41,260 nt of DNA from Nanobdellota archaeon (GCA_018819305.1 JAHJQO010000024.1:1-41260); one strand, 5' to 3'; shown: positions 8,670 to 15,871, numbered from the stretch's first letter. Made by a program: numbers and translations. Notes: generated from the sequence alone by a model not told the origin.

Positions 8670-9781
8670 TTTCTTTCTTTTTCCGAAGGTCTGTGAATTT
8701 TTATATCCAAACGATGCCTTTGGCCTCTTCTCACAATGCCAACACCCACAATAGGTCTGTCACCATAAGCTCTTCTCACAATATTCTTGAAGGAGCCAAT
8801 ATAAAGTGAAAGAAGAGAAGCACATAAAACCCAGAGCAGGTCTCTGGACCTTGTAATCATAGCAACACCAATGCCTGCGGCAGCAGGCCCAATACCTAGA
8901 ATTGCAAATAAAGAAACCTGGAAAGCTTCAAAGGTTCCCAAAGCCATAGGCAAAGGTATGAGGAATGCAAAGCCTGCCAGTGAGAAAACCATAAAGACAA
9001 TTCCCACAGGTGCTTTTATTCCAAGCATGCTCAAAACCAGATGATACTCAAGTAATGAGATGAGCAAGCTGCAAAAAGATAATGCAACTGCAATAAAAAA
9101 TGCTTTTTTTCTTGTTTTGTAAAACTTAATGATTGGCTCTTCAAATTTAACAATAGCATCATAATGTTTTGCAAGGAATCTGAATTTATGAAGCCTTAAT
9201 ATTTTGAAAAGATGAGCAAAAACTGGTTTTTCTTTCATGATTCTTGAATAAAAAGCCCAGACTAAGTACAAAAAGAATGCGCTGAGTACAATAAGAGTTA
9301 CTAATAGTTTTCCAGGAACAGCATAACTCGCAATTAATAATATTACCCCACCTAAAAAGAAAAATGCTGAAAACGAGAGCTCTATAGTTTTGTCAACTAT
9401 TACAGATGATAATCCTTCGCTAAAAGTCATTCCCTGTCTTTTTAATAATGCTGCTCTTAATGGTTCTCCTCCGACTTTTGCTGACGGAGTTATGTAGCTT
9501 AATCCATATCCTATAATTCTATAAGCCATTAATTTGTAAAAAGGAACCTTGTATCCCATGGCATTCAGAACAACTTTCCATCTAAAAGACAAAACACACA
9601 TAATAACAACAGAGACAACAAGATAAAGCAAAACCATCAAAGGCGTGAAGTTTTTGAAAGTAGCAAATATTTCCTTAAAAGGATACTTGAGCAAGATGAT
9701 TATTAATATAATTACACCTAATAAAGCTGAACCTACAACAGTCCAAAGCTTTCTGCTCTTGAAATCAATATTTAAGTTCAT
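8666..9781 (-). CDS. Lysylphosphatidylglycerol synthase-type flippase-like membrane protein (UPF0104)
   Basis: The 371-residue protein has about eight membrane segments, starting with one at residues ~12-31. It carries the family-typical cytoplasmic block YGLSYITPSAKVGGEPLRA near residue 90 and the PLPMALGTFEAF motif near 275. These match the LPG synthase TM region/UPF0104 family (PF03706), members of which include archaeal AglD-type proteins in glycan-lipid handling. The C-terminus is a basic, cytoplasmic ~40-residue tail. It leads a two-gene operon with the glycosidase. The tRNA gene follows upstream, with its 3' end only 6 bp from this start codon. Confidence 0.85.
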   Translation of the reverse strand: MNLNIDFKSRKLWTVVGSALLGVIILIIILLKYPFKEIFATFKNFTPLMVLLYLVVSVVIMCVLSFRWKVVLNAMGYKVPFYKLMAYRIIGYGLSYITPSAKVGGEPLRAALLKRQGMTFSEGLSSVIVDKTIELSFSAFFFLGGVILLIASYAVPGKLLVTLIVLSAFFLYLVWAFYSRIMKEKPVFAHLFKILRLHKFRFLAKHYDAIVKFEEPIIKFYKTRKKAFFIAVALSFCSLLISLLEYHLVLSMLGIKAPVGIVFMVFSLAGFAFLIPLPMALGTFEAFQVSLFAILGIGPAAAGIGVAMITRSRDLLWVLCASLLSLYIGSFKNIVRRAYGDRPIVGVGIVRRGQRHRLDIKIHRPSEKERK

Positions 9782-9801
9782 TTTAAACGGACCTGATGGG
9801 A

Positions 9802-9837
9802 CTTTCGTGAGATTGGCTTTTTACTGCCAAAATCTCC
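9802..9837 (-). other. Predicted 36-nt intron in the tRNA T loop (59/60)
   Basis: The central helix is TTCG (9843-9840) with CGAA (9807-9804). The 5' bulge is AA|G and the 3' bulge AG|T. The inner helix GAGATT/AATCTC then GGC/GCC has one bulged A at 9808. Removing the insert gives a standard 7-nt TTCGAAT loop. Confidence 0.82.
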
Positions 9838-9859
9838 TTCGAACCCACGATCCCCAGCT

Positions 9860-9871
9860 GACTCCTATTAA
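9860..9871 (-). other. Predicted 12-nt intron at tRNA position 37/38
   Basis: The insert lies directly after A37 at the usual archaeal site. The anticodon loop sequence CTCCTA pairs with TAGGAG in the intron around a TTAA loop, leaving a 3' bulge TC|A. That is a relaxed bulge-helix-loop, as expected for so short an intron. Confidence 0.8.
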
Positions 9872-9890
9872 TAGGAGGCTGGTGCCTTAT

Positions 9891-10035
9891 TTGCCTAGAC
9901 TCACAAAAAACCGCTTCATAAGAGGACTCCGGTCGTAGACTAGGAGTCGCCTGCTTTTTACGAGATTTTTTGCAAACGCTCAAAAACAAGTTTTTGGCGC
10001 GCCAGAAAAGGTTTAAACTTTTCTGAGCGAATCTC
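9891..10035 (-). other. Predicted 145-nt intron in the tRNA D loop
   Basis: A canonical BHB can be drawn. The central 4-bp helix is GTCT (10041-10038) with AGGC (9896-9893). The 5' bulge is GG|G (10037-10035), the 3' bulge AA|A (9892-9890). The inner helix is AGATTCGC (10034-10027) with GTGAGTCT (9904-9897), including G-U pairs. Splicing restores a 10-nt D loop with GG. The intron has several further hairpins and no open reading frame of note. Confidence 0.8.
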
Positions 10036-10081
10036 CCAGACTAGGCTACAGGTCCATATTACACTGAGTATTGATTAACAA

Positions 10082-10094
10082 CAATATATTTATT
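10082..10094. promoter_or_regulatory. Shared TATA region for tRNA-Arg and truD
   Basis: CAATATATTTATT reads as a TATA box in both directions. It lies ~30 nt before the tRNA 5' end on the minus strand and ~30 nt before ATG 10123 on the plus strand. Confidence 0.5.
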
Positions 10095-10122
10095 AATGTT
10101 TAGTTTTTCACGTTATTTACAC

Positions 10123-11085
10123 ATGAAAGAGCATAAAATTAAGCAAATACCTGAAGATTTCATTGTAAAAGAGAATTCTAATGTTGAACTAGAAGATAGT
10201 GGCGACTACAGCATATTCTTAATGAAAAAAAATAATTATACAACAGAACGTGCTATTCAGCAGATTGCAAATGCTCTTCATATTGAGAGGAAAAGACTTG
10301 GTTATGCTGGGAATAAGGATAAAGTTGCTGTTACTGCGCAAAACATTAGTATTAAACATGCCAGTAAAGAGAAAGTTGAAGCAATAAAACTTAAAGATGT
10401 TGAATTGACTTTTCTTGGCCATAGCCAGAATCCTATATCTCTTGGTGACCTTGAAGGTAATAGTTTTGAGATTATTGTAAGAGATATTGAAAAGAGTCCT
10501 GTTTGTTTGAAAAGAATTGTTAATTATTTTGGTGAGCAAAGATTTAGCAAGAATAATGCAGAGATTGGAGAGGCAATTGTTAAAAAAGATTTTAAAAAAG
10601 CTGTTGATTTGGTTCTTGACATTATTGGCCATGATGAGAAAAAAGTTATTGAGCATTTGAAAAAGAATAAGAATGATTTTGTTGGTGCTTTGAAAAATAT
10701 TCCCTGGAAAATTCTGAAACTTTATGTTCATGCATTTCAGAGTAAATTATGGAATGCGATTGCTAAGGAATGTGTTGAGAAAGATTTGAAAGTTGACAAG
10801 ATTCCTTTAATTGGTTTTGCAACAGAAGTAAAGGATAAGAAAGTAAAGAAGATTGTGGATAAAATAATGCAAAACAATAAGATAACATTCAGAGACTTTG
10901 TTATTCCTGCAATCCCTGACTTAAGTTCTGATGGTGACGAAAGAAGCCTTTATGCTGAAATTGTTGATATGAAGATTTCTGAGCTTGAAAAAGATGAATT
11001 GAATAAAGGCAAAAAGAAAGTTAAGATTATTTTTTCTCTTGGCAAAGGAAGCTATGCAACAGAAGTTATTAAAGGGATGTTTTAA
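10123..11085 (+). CDS. truD: tRNA pseudouridine synthase TruD
   Basis: TruD makes pseudouridine-13 in tRNA. The catalytic motif AGNKDKVAVTAQ, with the nucleophilic Asp, is near residue 60, followed by the NYFGEQRFS block and the HAFQSKLWN block typical of the TRUD domain. The protein is 320 residues from ATG 10123. An upstream in-frame ATG at 10096 is rejected because it lies only a few nt after the TATA box; 10123 is at the leaderless distance. The 3' end overlaps the convergent gene by 4 bp. It is divergent from the tRNA-Arg gene and shares its promoter region. Confidence 0.93.
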   Translation: MKEHKIKQIPEDFIVKENSNVELEDSGDYSIFLMKKNNYTTERAIQQIANALHIERKRLGYAGNKDKVAVTAQNISIKHASKEKVEAIKLKDVELTFLGHSQNPISLGDLEGNSFEIIVRDIEKSPVCLKRIVNYFGEQRFSKNNAEIGEAIVKKDFKKAVDLVLDIIGHDEKKVIEHLKKNKNDFVGALKNIPWKILKLYVHAFQSKLWNAIAKECVEKDLKVDKIPLIGFATEVKDKKVKKIVDKIMQNNKITFRDFVIPAIPDLSSDGDERSLYAEIVDMKISELEKDELNKGKKKVKIIFSLGKGSYATEVIKGMF

Positions 11086-11498
11086 CGGCTCAGATACCAC
11101 TGAATCTCAGATGGATTTGGCTCTTTTCTTCTGAATGTTAATGCTTGTCTGTCAAGTCTTAATGGAGATGAATAATAATCTGCTATTATATTATTAATAA
11201 ACCTCGGAATATGGCCCATGATTTCTTTCAGAGGTTTTTCCAGTCTATTTATAGTGTAAACACAGTGGTCTCTGAAAATAAATTCTTGTTTTGTCTCAAG
11301 AGATGAAACAATTTTTTTTGAAAGATTAGAAGTAGGAAAAAACCTATCCCTTGCAGGATAATACGGCACAGTAACCAGAGGAATCCATCCTAATTCATAC
11401 ATCCAGTCATGATGCCCGCATTTGCCTCTGTGAAGCAGATATACTTCTTCCCAGCGATGCCTGAATTCCTTTAATGGCTCTCCAAGATTTTGTCCCAT
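11082..11498 (-). CDS. Hypothetical protein, 138 residues
   Basis: I do not recognise the family. The sequence is rich in His, Trp, Tyr and Arg (CGHHDWMYELGWIPLVTVPYYPARDRFF, FRDHCVYTINRLEKPLKEIMGHIPRF). It has no clear membrane segment. Conserved-looking His/Cys residues could bind metal, but no standard spacing is seen. A TATA-like element near 11520-11530 on this strand predicts a leaderless start at ATG 11498. It overlaps truD tail-to-tail by 4 bp and is divergent from the ArsR gene. Confidence 0.7.
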   Translation of the reverse strand: MGQNLGEPLKEFRHRWEEVYLLHRGKCGHHDWMYELGWIPLVTVPYYPARDRFFPTSNLSKKIVSSLETKQEFIFRDHCVYTINRLEKPLKEIMGHIPRFINNIIADYYSSPLRLDRQALTFRRKEPNPSEIQWYLSR

Positions 11499-11560
11499 GG
11501 AGATTAAGAAGAATAGAGAATATTTAAGCTTATCTAAACCACAACCTTTAAATACATCCT

Positions 11561-11597
11561 ATGAATAACAATTCATATGAAATGCAGTTCATACGAA
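11561..11597. promoter_or_regulatory. Palindromic operator candidates over the arsR start
   Basis: ATGAAT/ATTCAT forms an inverted repeat at 11561-11576. TTCATATGAA at 11572-11581 is a perfect palindrome containing the start codon. TTCATACGAA at 11588-11597 is a near-copy 16 bp further on. A TATA-like TTTAAATAC lies at 11548-11556. The layout fits autorepression by blocking transcription start. Confidence 0.5.
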
Positions 11598-11876
11598 GAT
11601 TTTTTTAAGAATTTTGCAAACAAAACCAAGTTCTTGATAATTATGCATCTTAAGAACAGAAAAATGAGTGTTAATGAGCTTGCTGCTGCTATGAATGAAG
11701 AGCAGAGCAAGATTTCTCATAGTTTGTCTAAATTAACAAAATGTAATATCCTGACTGTTGAGCAAAAAGGAAAGCAAAGGATTTACTCATTAAACAAAGA
11801 TACTGTTATCCCAATAATACAATTAGTAGAAAAACATGTAGAAAAATACTGTGACAAGCAGGGGTGTCATAAATGA
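11577..11876 (+). CDS. ArsR-family winged-helix regulator
   Basis: The 99-residue protein has an ArsR-type winged helix: helix pair around LIIMHLKNRKMSVNELAAAM and recognition helix EEQSKISHSLSKL, then the wing KGKQRIYSLN. Cysteines occur at both ends (CSS near residue 3; CDKQGC at the C-terminus), which could sense metal, sulfide or redox state. The stop overlaps the start of the cysteine desulfurase gene by 4 bp (ATGA). It therefore probably controls sulfur or Fe-S metabolism and itself; the signal is inference. Confidence 0.85.
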   Translation: MKCSSYEDFFKNFANKTKFLIIMHLKNRKMSVNELAAAMNEEQSKISHSLSKLTKCNILTVEQKGKQRIYSLNKDTVIPIIQLVEKHVEKYCDKQGCHK

Positions 11877-13018
11877 ATTATATATATCTTGATAATGCTG
11901 CAACAACACCTGTAGACCCAAAGGTTTTGAAAGCAATGATGCCATATTATACAGAAAAATATGGAAATGCTTCTTCTGGTCATACCAAAGGACGCGAAGC
12001 AAAAGATGCAATGGAAAGAGCGCGTAAAGTTATTGCCCGAAGCATTGGTGCCAAGACTGAAGAGATAATCTTTACATCTGGCGGAACAGAAAGCAATAAT
12101 ATGGCTTTGAAATCAATTGCCTTTGAGAACAAGAATAAAGGCAATCATATTATTGTAAGCAAGATTGAACATGATTGTGTTGTTAATGCCTGCAAATGGC
12201 TTGAAAAACAAGGATTTAAAGTTACTTACTTAGACGTAAATGAAAACGGCTTTGTTCGAGTCGAAGACCTTGAAAAAGCCATTACAAAAGATACACTTCT
12301 TGTTTCTATAATTCATGGCAACAATGAAATAGGAACAATTCAGGATTTGAAAAAGCTTGGTGAGGTTTGTAAGAAACATAATGTTTTGTTTCATACAGAT
12401 ACATGTCAAAGTTATACGAAAGTCGACATTAATGTTAATAAGATGAATTTAGACTTAGTTACACTCAATGCCCATAAAATACATGGGCCTAAAGGCATAG
12501 GTGCCTTATATATTAGAAATGGAACTAATATTAAAGCCTGGCAGCATGGAGGCGGCCATGAAAGAAATTTAAGGTCTGGTACTGAGAATATCCACGGCAT
12601 TGTTGGTTTTGCAGAAGCTGTCAAGCAGGGAATGAGTGGAAAACATGTTAGATATATGACTCAACTAAGAGACAAATTGATTAAAGGTGTTCTTGAGATT
12701 CCTGAAGTTGAGTTAAATGGTCCTGTTGGTGATAAAAGACTCTGCAATAATGCTAATTTTTATTTTAAACGGATTGAAGGCGAAGCTATTGGCGGATATC
12801 TTGATTTGAAAGGCATTGCTTCTTCTACAGGTTCAGCATGTTCAGCTCATACACTCGAACCAAGCCATGTTTTGTTAGCTATTGGAAGAAGCAAAGAGCA
12901 GGCAAATGGTTCAATTAGATTGAGTATTTCCAGATTCACAACTGAACAAGAGATTGATTATTTGATGAAACATTTGCCAGGGATTATTAAGAAGTTGAGA
13001 TTGATTAGTCCGTTGTGA
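11873..13018 (+). CDS. iscS: Cysteine desulfurase (IscS/NifS family)
   Basis: This PLP enzyme takes sulfur from cysteine for Fe-S clusters and tRNA thiolation. Visible motifs are YLDNAATTPVDP at the N-terminus, TSGGTESNN near residue 65, the PLP-lysine block NAHKIHGPKGIG near 202, the RSGTENIHG block near 235, and the active-site Cys in STGSACSAHTLEPSHVL near 323. The 381-residue length is normal. It is translationally coupled to arsR. Whether it is NifS- or IscS-type cannot be settled by eye; no scaffold (IscU) gene follows. Confidence 0.93.
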   Translation: MNYIYLDNAATTPVDPKVLKAMMPYYTEKYGNASSGHTKGREAKDAMERARKVIARSIGAKTEEIIFTSGGTESNNMALKSIAFENKNKGNHIIVSKIEHDCVVNACKWLEKQGFKVTYLDVNENGFVRVEDLEKAITKDTLLVSIIHGNNEIGTIQDLKKLGEVCKKHNVLFHTDTCQSYTKVDINVNKMNLDLVTLNAHKIHGPKGIGALYIRNGTNIKAWQHGGGHERNLRSGTENIHGIVGFAEAVKQGMSGKHVRYMTQLRDKLIKGVLEIPEVELNGPVGDKRLCNNANFYFKRIEGEAIGGYLDLKGIASSTGSACSAHTLEPSHVLLAIGRSKEQANGSIRLSISRFTTEQEIDYLMKHLPGIIKKLRLISPL

Positions 13019-13020
13019 GA

Positions 13021-13314
13021 TTAAGCATAACCTAGTTTTTTCAGGTATTTTTCTAAATCTTTGTATTCTTTATCTCTGTCAAGAATGCATAAAATCTTTA
13101 TGAATGGTTTGTCAACCAGATAAATTATTCTCTTTTCTTTTCTATTATCTTGAAACCTTATCCTGAAAAGAAAAAGATTTTGTCTATGGATTCGTTTATT
13201 TCTAAAAGGATTAATTTTCACAAGGTTTAGCTTTTTTTCAATTAACAAAGTAGCTTCTTTGCTTATATCGTCTAATTGCTCTAAGAAGAATTCTGTGGGT
13301 TTCAGCTCAAACAT
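13021..13314 (-). CDS. RelE/ParE-family toxin
   Basis: The 97-residue protein has the RelE/ParE pattern: an N-terminal helix pair (FFLEQLDDISKEATLLIEKKLN), then LVKINPFRNKRIH, then basic strands RIRFQDNRKEKRIIYLVD and a final ILDRDKEYKDLEKYLKKLG. RelE members cleave mRNA on the ribosome; ParE members poison gyrase. The Arg/Lys-rich strands favour an mRNA interferase, but the catalytic set is not certain. It directly follows the antitoxin with no gap or overlap, and converges with the iscS gene. Confidence 0.75.
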   Translation of the reverse strand: MFELKPTEFFLEQLDDISKEATLLIEKKLNLVKINPFRNKRIHRQNLFLFRIRFQDNRKEKRIIYLVDKPFIKILCILDRDKEYKDLEKYLKKLGYA

Positions 13315-13560
13315 TCATTTGCTCCGAAGCTTTCGGATTAATTCTTTTTCAGTTCCATAGAGAGACTTTTTATCAGATGCCTGTATTAGTTTTTTTACCA
13401 AATCCATTTCTTTATCTGATAATGCTTTTTCTTCAAAGATTTTTTCTCTTACAGTCTCTTTAATGAACTCCTGCACATTACCATAGCCATTGGTTTTGGC
13501 ATATTTTTGGGCTGTGATTAACATCTGCTCAGGCAGTCTCAAATTTATTTGTTTATTCAT
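13315..13560 (-). CDS. Ribbon-helix-helix antitoxin
   Basis: The 81-residue protein begins MNKQINLRLPEQML, a typical ribbon-helix-helix strand and helix, followed by YGNVQEFIKETVREKI. The C-terminal half (DKEMDLVKKLIQASDKKSLYGTEKE) would wrap the toxin. ATG 13560 is chosen over an in-frame start at 13578 because it gives the normal RHH N-terminus and sits ~25 nt after a TATA box (TATTTAAATA, 13584-13593). Confidence 0.8.
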   Translation of the reverse strand: MNKQINLRLPEQMLITAQKYAKTNGYGNVQEFIKETVREKIFEEKALSDKEMDLVKKLIQASDKKSLYGTEKELIRKLRSK

Positions 13561-13561
13561 A

Positions 13562-13585
13562 ATACCACTAGATACCATTTGGTAT
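13562..13585 (-). promoter_or_regulatory. Operator of the RelE/RHH module
   Basis: ATACCA/TGGTAT (13572-13577 and 13580-13585) form an inverted repeat with a 2-nt spacer. A further half-site ATACCA lies at 13562-13567. It sits between the TATA box and the start codon, where an RHH dimer would block transcription. Confidence 0.55.
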
Positions 13586-13684
13586 TTAAATATTTTTCCT
13601 TTTTTGGAAAAATATTCAAAATTTCTAATTTTGTTTTGTTTTTTCTTTTTTCATAAAAGCTTCAGTCAGGAAGAGAATTAATTT

Positions 13685-13735
13685 GTTTAAATATCTCACG
13701 CGCACATGTCCAGTGGAGCACGAAAGTTTTACGGA
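13685..13735. repeat. L repeat, copy 1 (diverged)
   Basis: This copy has CACGCGCACATGTCCAGTG and a degenerate TTACGG end, matching the L core TGTCCAGTG. The middle reads GAGCACGAAAG instead of CTCAACACGACAAAATC. It lies between the divergent antitoxin and tautomerase genes. Confidence 0.75.
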
Positions 13736-13788
13736 AAACATTTAAAAGATACAAAAAAACACAATAAACAACGCGAGGTGAAAAATAA

Positions 13789-13986
13789 ATGCCAATTGTA
13801 ACCATAGAAACATGGCCATTGAAAAATGACATGAAAAAAGAACTGATTCAGAAGATTACAGAAGTGTTCTCAAAAACAGGAATACCAGCACAAGCAGTAA
13901 CCATCGTAATCCACGACACGCCCATGGAAAACTGGGGAAGTGGAGGAGAATTGCACTCTGAGAAGTTTAAGGATATGATGAAGTAG
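13789..13986 (+). CDS. 4-oxalocrotonate tautomerase-like protein
   Basis: The 65-residue protein starts MPIVTIETWP; Pro after the initiator Met is the general base in this superfamily. The helix KKELIQKITEVFSKTGIP and the strand VTIVIHDTPMENWGSGG also match. Members form hexamers and tautomerise or hydrolyse small keto acids. The usual Arg at position ~11 is not obvious, so the reaction is unknown. A Shine-Dalgarno (GCGAGGTGA, 13772-13780) precedes it. It is plus-strand cargo between L copy 1 and R copy 1. Confidence 0.8.
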   Translation: MPIVTIETWPLKNDMKKELIQKITEVFSKTGIPAQAVTIVIHDTPMENWGSGGELHSEKFKDMMK

Positions 13987-14088
13987 TTGGAGACATCAAA
14001 AGTTTTATGAAAATTTTCACGAAATAATTTAGTTCTCACTGAAGAATAATAAAGTTTAAATACTTAATATTCATTACTTCTGCTGAAA

Positions 14089-14619
14089 ATGACAGATCTC
14101 GAAAATAAACTAAAACTAGTAAAACAAGACATCATTGACAGCCTTTCTCAAAAAGAACATTATGCAAACGATCATATGTATTATGTTTTTCAGAAATGCA
14201 AAGAAAGAGGAATATTAGAAGGGGAGTGGGATAATGACAACATTACAAAAGCAGCAACAATTTCAGTGAATTTAGACCACAAATTATCTGTACACCATTT
14301 ATTTGGATTAAGGCAGAATTATATGGCTATGGAGAGCACACCACTTTCTGATGAAGCCAAACAAGACTTGCTTGATTGCACTACTCTAGAAACAGGTGTA
14401 AAAAATTACTTAAAAGAGAACTTTGGTGAACCTGTATTTAAAGATGAATTTGAAAAAGCTATTGACAACTATGTGGCTGAAAACACACCTGACTTAGATA
14501 CAACACGAAGAGCAAACTTAAGAGGATATTTACAAGCCACATTATATAGAGAAATGAAAGTTGTTGAAAGACAAGATTATGAAGTAAATAAGCTAGAAGA
14601 AGCGCTGAAGAATGTGTGA
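14089..14619 (+). CDS. Hypothetical protein, 176 residues
   Basis: I do not recognise this soluble, helix-rich, acidic protein. It shows no signal peptide, membrane segment or metal motif. A TATA-like GTTTAAATACT at 14052-14062 lies ~27 nt before ATG 14089, so it has its own leaderless promoter rather than relying on the tautomerase gene. Cues for a search are HYANDHMYYVFQKCKERGI and RRANLRGYLQATLYRE. It ends shortly before R copy 1. Confidence 0.7.
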   Translation: MTDLENKLKLVKQDIIDSLSQKEHYANDHMYYVFQKCKERGILEGEWDNDNITKAATISVNLDHKLSVHHLFGLRQNYMAMESTPLSDEAKQDLLDCTTLETGVKNYLKENFGEPVFKDEFEKAIDNYVAENTPDLDTTRRANLRGYLQATLYREMKVVERQDYEVNKLEEALKNV

Positions 14620-14640
14620 GAAGCTTTGAGATTTCCTATA

Positions 14641-14697
14641 AGAAAATAACTCATTGGCTTCCACAAAAGATTGCTAGCAAGAGAGTGGACAGCTGAG
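14641..14697. repeat. R repeat, copy 1
   Basis: This copy contains TTGGCTTCCACAA, GATTGCTAGCAAGAG and GTGGACAGCTGAG. The hairpin arms are slightly diverged (GTGGACAGC instead of GTGGAAGC). It separates a plus-strand gene from the convergent HEPN gene. Confidence 0.85.
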
Positions 14698-14699
14698 AA

Positions 14700-15167
14700 T
14701 TATTTTAATCTGTTATCTAATTCTCTCATCAGGATTTTAATATGAAGCTCGAACTGTATTTTTAATTTGCTCCAGTCATCATATTTTAGTAATTGGCCTC
14801 TGTAGTTTATGGCATTTCTTTTTAATCGTATGGTTTCCAGAAAATCCCAATCCAACTCCATCTCAGGATGTTTTGTGCAGATATATGCATTCTTGCACTG
14901 GTGGCTGTCTGCTTCTGTCCTGTCAAACAATAGCACTGCTTCGATTAATCCTCTTAATGATTCATAATAATCCCTGAATACAAAAGTCCAGTCAGTACTG
15001 TTCCTCTTTATATCACTGGATTTCTGCTTTATGAATTCAAGCCCTTTCTCAGCCACTTCTTTAAGAGACTTAATTAATTCAAGGTCAATTGTATTCTTCT
15101 CCTTAAACCTGCCATTGGCAAGGCACACATCATATGTTTTGTTTAAGATGTCAATTTCGTGTTTCAT
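14700..15167 (-). CDS. HEPN-domain protein of a HEPN/MNT toxin-antitoxin pair
   Basis: The 155-residue all-helical protein resembles HEPN toxins that act as RNases and pair with minimal nucleotidyltransferases. The block DFLETIRLKRNAINYRGQLL near residue 105 matches the conserved R-x(n)-[N/H]-x-Y region of archaeal HEPN proteins. The canonical RX4-6H is degenerate here, because no His lies at the usual spacing, so RNase activity is uncertain. Its start overlaps the stop of the nucleotidyltransferase gene by 4 bp, so they are co-translated. Confidence 0.7.
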   Translation of the reverse strand: MKHEIDILNKTYDVCLANGRFKEKNTIDLELIKSLKEVAEKGLEFIKQKSSDIKRNSTDWTFVFRDYYESLRGLIEAVLLFDRTEADSHQCKNAYICTKHPEMELDWDFLETIRLKRNAINYRGQLLKYDDWSKLKIQFELHIKILMRELDNRLK

Positions 15168-15712
15168 CCTACCTCTGCAAAGTCCTGGAGCTGGCCTTTG
15201 ACAAGATAACCATTAATAATGTTATTGATAATTCCTGTTCTGACTGCTTTTATGTCTTTTTTTGTCTCAAATACATGCAGCTCAATGCTTCTTTTAAGTT
15301 TTTTCTCATATTTCTGCTTGTCTATTCCTTTAGGTTCTCCATAGATAAAGATGTCTATATCAGATTCCTTGTACCAGTCACCTTTTATCATACTGCCGAA
15401 AACTATTATTGTTTTAGCATTAATTGTGTTTAGATGAGGTATTAATCCGCTTTGATATAATTCTTCTAATGCATAAAGCTTTTTTTTTGACTGGTATGCA
15501 GGGTTGTTGCTGCCTGCTGTGAAGTAAGGGAATTTTCCTTTTTCTTTTATTCTTTTTAATAATCCTTCTTTGGAGTATTTTTTAAGCCATTTATTAGCTA
15601 CTGCTCTTGTTAGTTTTGCTTTTTTTACTATTTCCTCAAAATGCCAGTGCTTGGTAGGGCTGTTTTCCAGGATTAGTCTTAAGAGTTGTTGTTCTTTGCT
15701 TGGTGATGCCAT
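15164..15712 (-). CDS. Nucleotidyltransferase (MNT) with N-terminal HTH
   Basis: The 182-residue protein has an N-terminal winged helix (residues ~5-65, with WHFEEIVKKAKLTRAVANKWLKK) and a minimal nucleotidyltransferase domain with IVFGSMIKGDWYKESDIDIFI near 105, the GSx(10-11)DxD signature. MNT antitoxins AMPylate or bind their HEPN partner; the HTH could mediate autoregulation. ATG 15712 is preferred over 15757 because a TATA element near 15735-15742 is ~25 nt upstream and the earlier start lies above it. Confidence 0.82.
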   Translation of the reverse strand: MASPSKEQQLLRLILENSPTKHWHFEEIVKKAKLTRAVANKWLKKYSKEGLLKRIKEKGKFPYFTAGSNNPAYQSKKKLYALEELYQSGLIPHLNTINAKTIIVFGSMIKGDWYKESDIDIFIYGEPKGIDKQKYEKKLKRSIELHVFETKKDIKAVRTGIINNIINGYLVKGQLQDFAEVG

Positions 15713-15714
15713 AT

Positions 15715-15739
15715 AATAGTATGTCTCAGATATACTATT
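15715..15739 (-). promoter_or_regulatory. Operator of HEPN/MNT module 1
   Basis: AATAGTAT (15715-15722) and ATACTATT (15732-15739) form perfect 8-bp inverted arms separated by 9 bp, between TATA and the start codon. Confidence 0.55.
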
Positions 15740-15778
15740 TAAATGTTTTGATATCATTACAAAAAAAATGATTTATTT

Positions 15779-15838
15779 GTTTATAAACCCTACGCGCACT
15801 TGTCCAGTGCTGATACAGAAATCTCGAAAAACTTACGT
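15779..15838. repeat. L repeat, copy 2
   Basis: It contains TTATAAACCCTACGCGCAC, then TTGTCCAGTGCT, and ends AAAAACTTACGTG. The CAACACGAC part is replaced by GATACAGAAATC. It lies just upstream of the first HEPN/MNT pair. No plus-strand gene follows; a partial R begins 11-13 bp further on. Confidence 0.85.
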
Positions 15839-15849
15839 GAATAATAATA

Positions 15850-15871
15850 AATTGCCTTGGATAAGAAGCAG
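15850..15871. repeat. Partial R repeat, copy 2
   Basis: AATTGCCTTGGATAAGAAGCAG matches only the first half of R (TTGCCTTGGAG...). The GCTTCCAC hairpin half is missing before the second HEPN gene. Confidence 0.6.

Larger units (their letters stand above)
9788..10055 (-). tRNA. tRNA-Arg(CCU) with three predicted introns
   Basis: The acceptor strands GGACCTG (10055-10049) and CAGGTCC (9795-9789) pair perfectly, with discriminator G at 9788 and no encoded CCA. After removing three inserts the cloverleaf has 75 nt. The D stem is GCCT/AGGC with loop AGTCTGG+ATA. The anticodon stem is CCAGC/GCTGG with loop CTCCTAA, giving anticodon CCU at 9875-9873. The variable loop is GGATC. The T stem is GTGGG/CCCAT with loop TTCGAAT. 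The lengths are self-consistent: 268 total equals 75 mature plus 145, 12 and 36 intron nt. The sequence resembles archaeal tRNA-Arg (G73, TAGCCTAG D arm). Maturation would need the archaeal tRNA splicing endonuclease at three sites. Confidence 0.88.

Noticed and set aside
9911-9960. A second anticodon arm (ACTCC...GGAGT) near 9928-9948 suggesting a different tRNA or a nested tRNA gene.
   Set aside because: Its loop would be 12 nt, no T arm or acceptor follows, and the region lies inside the D-loop intron defined by a good BHB.
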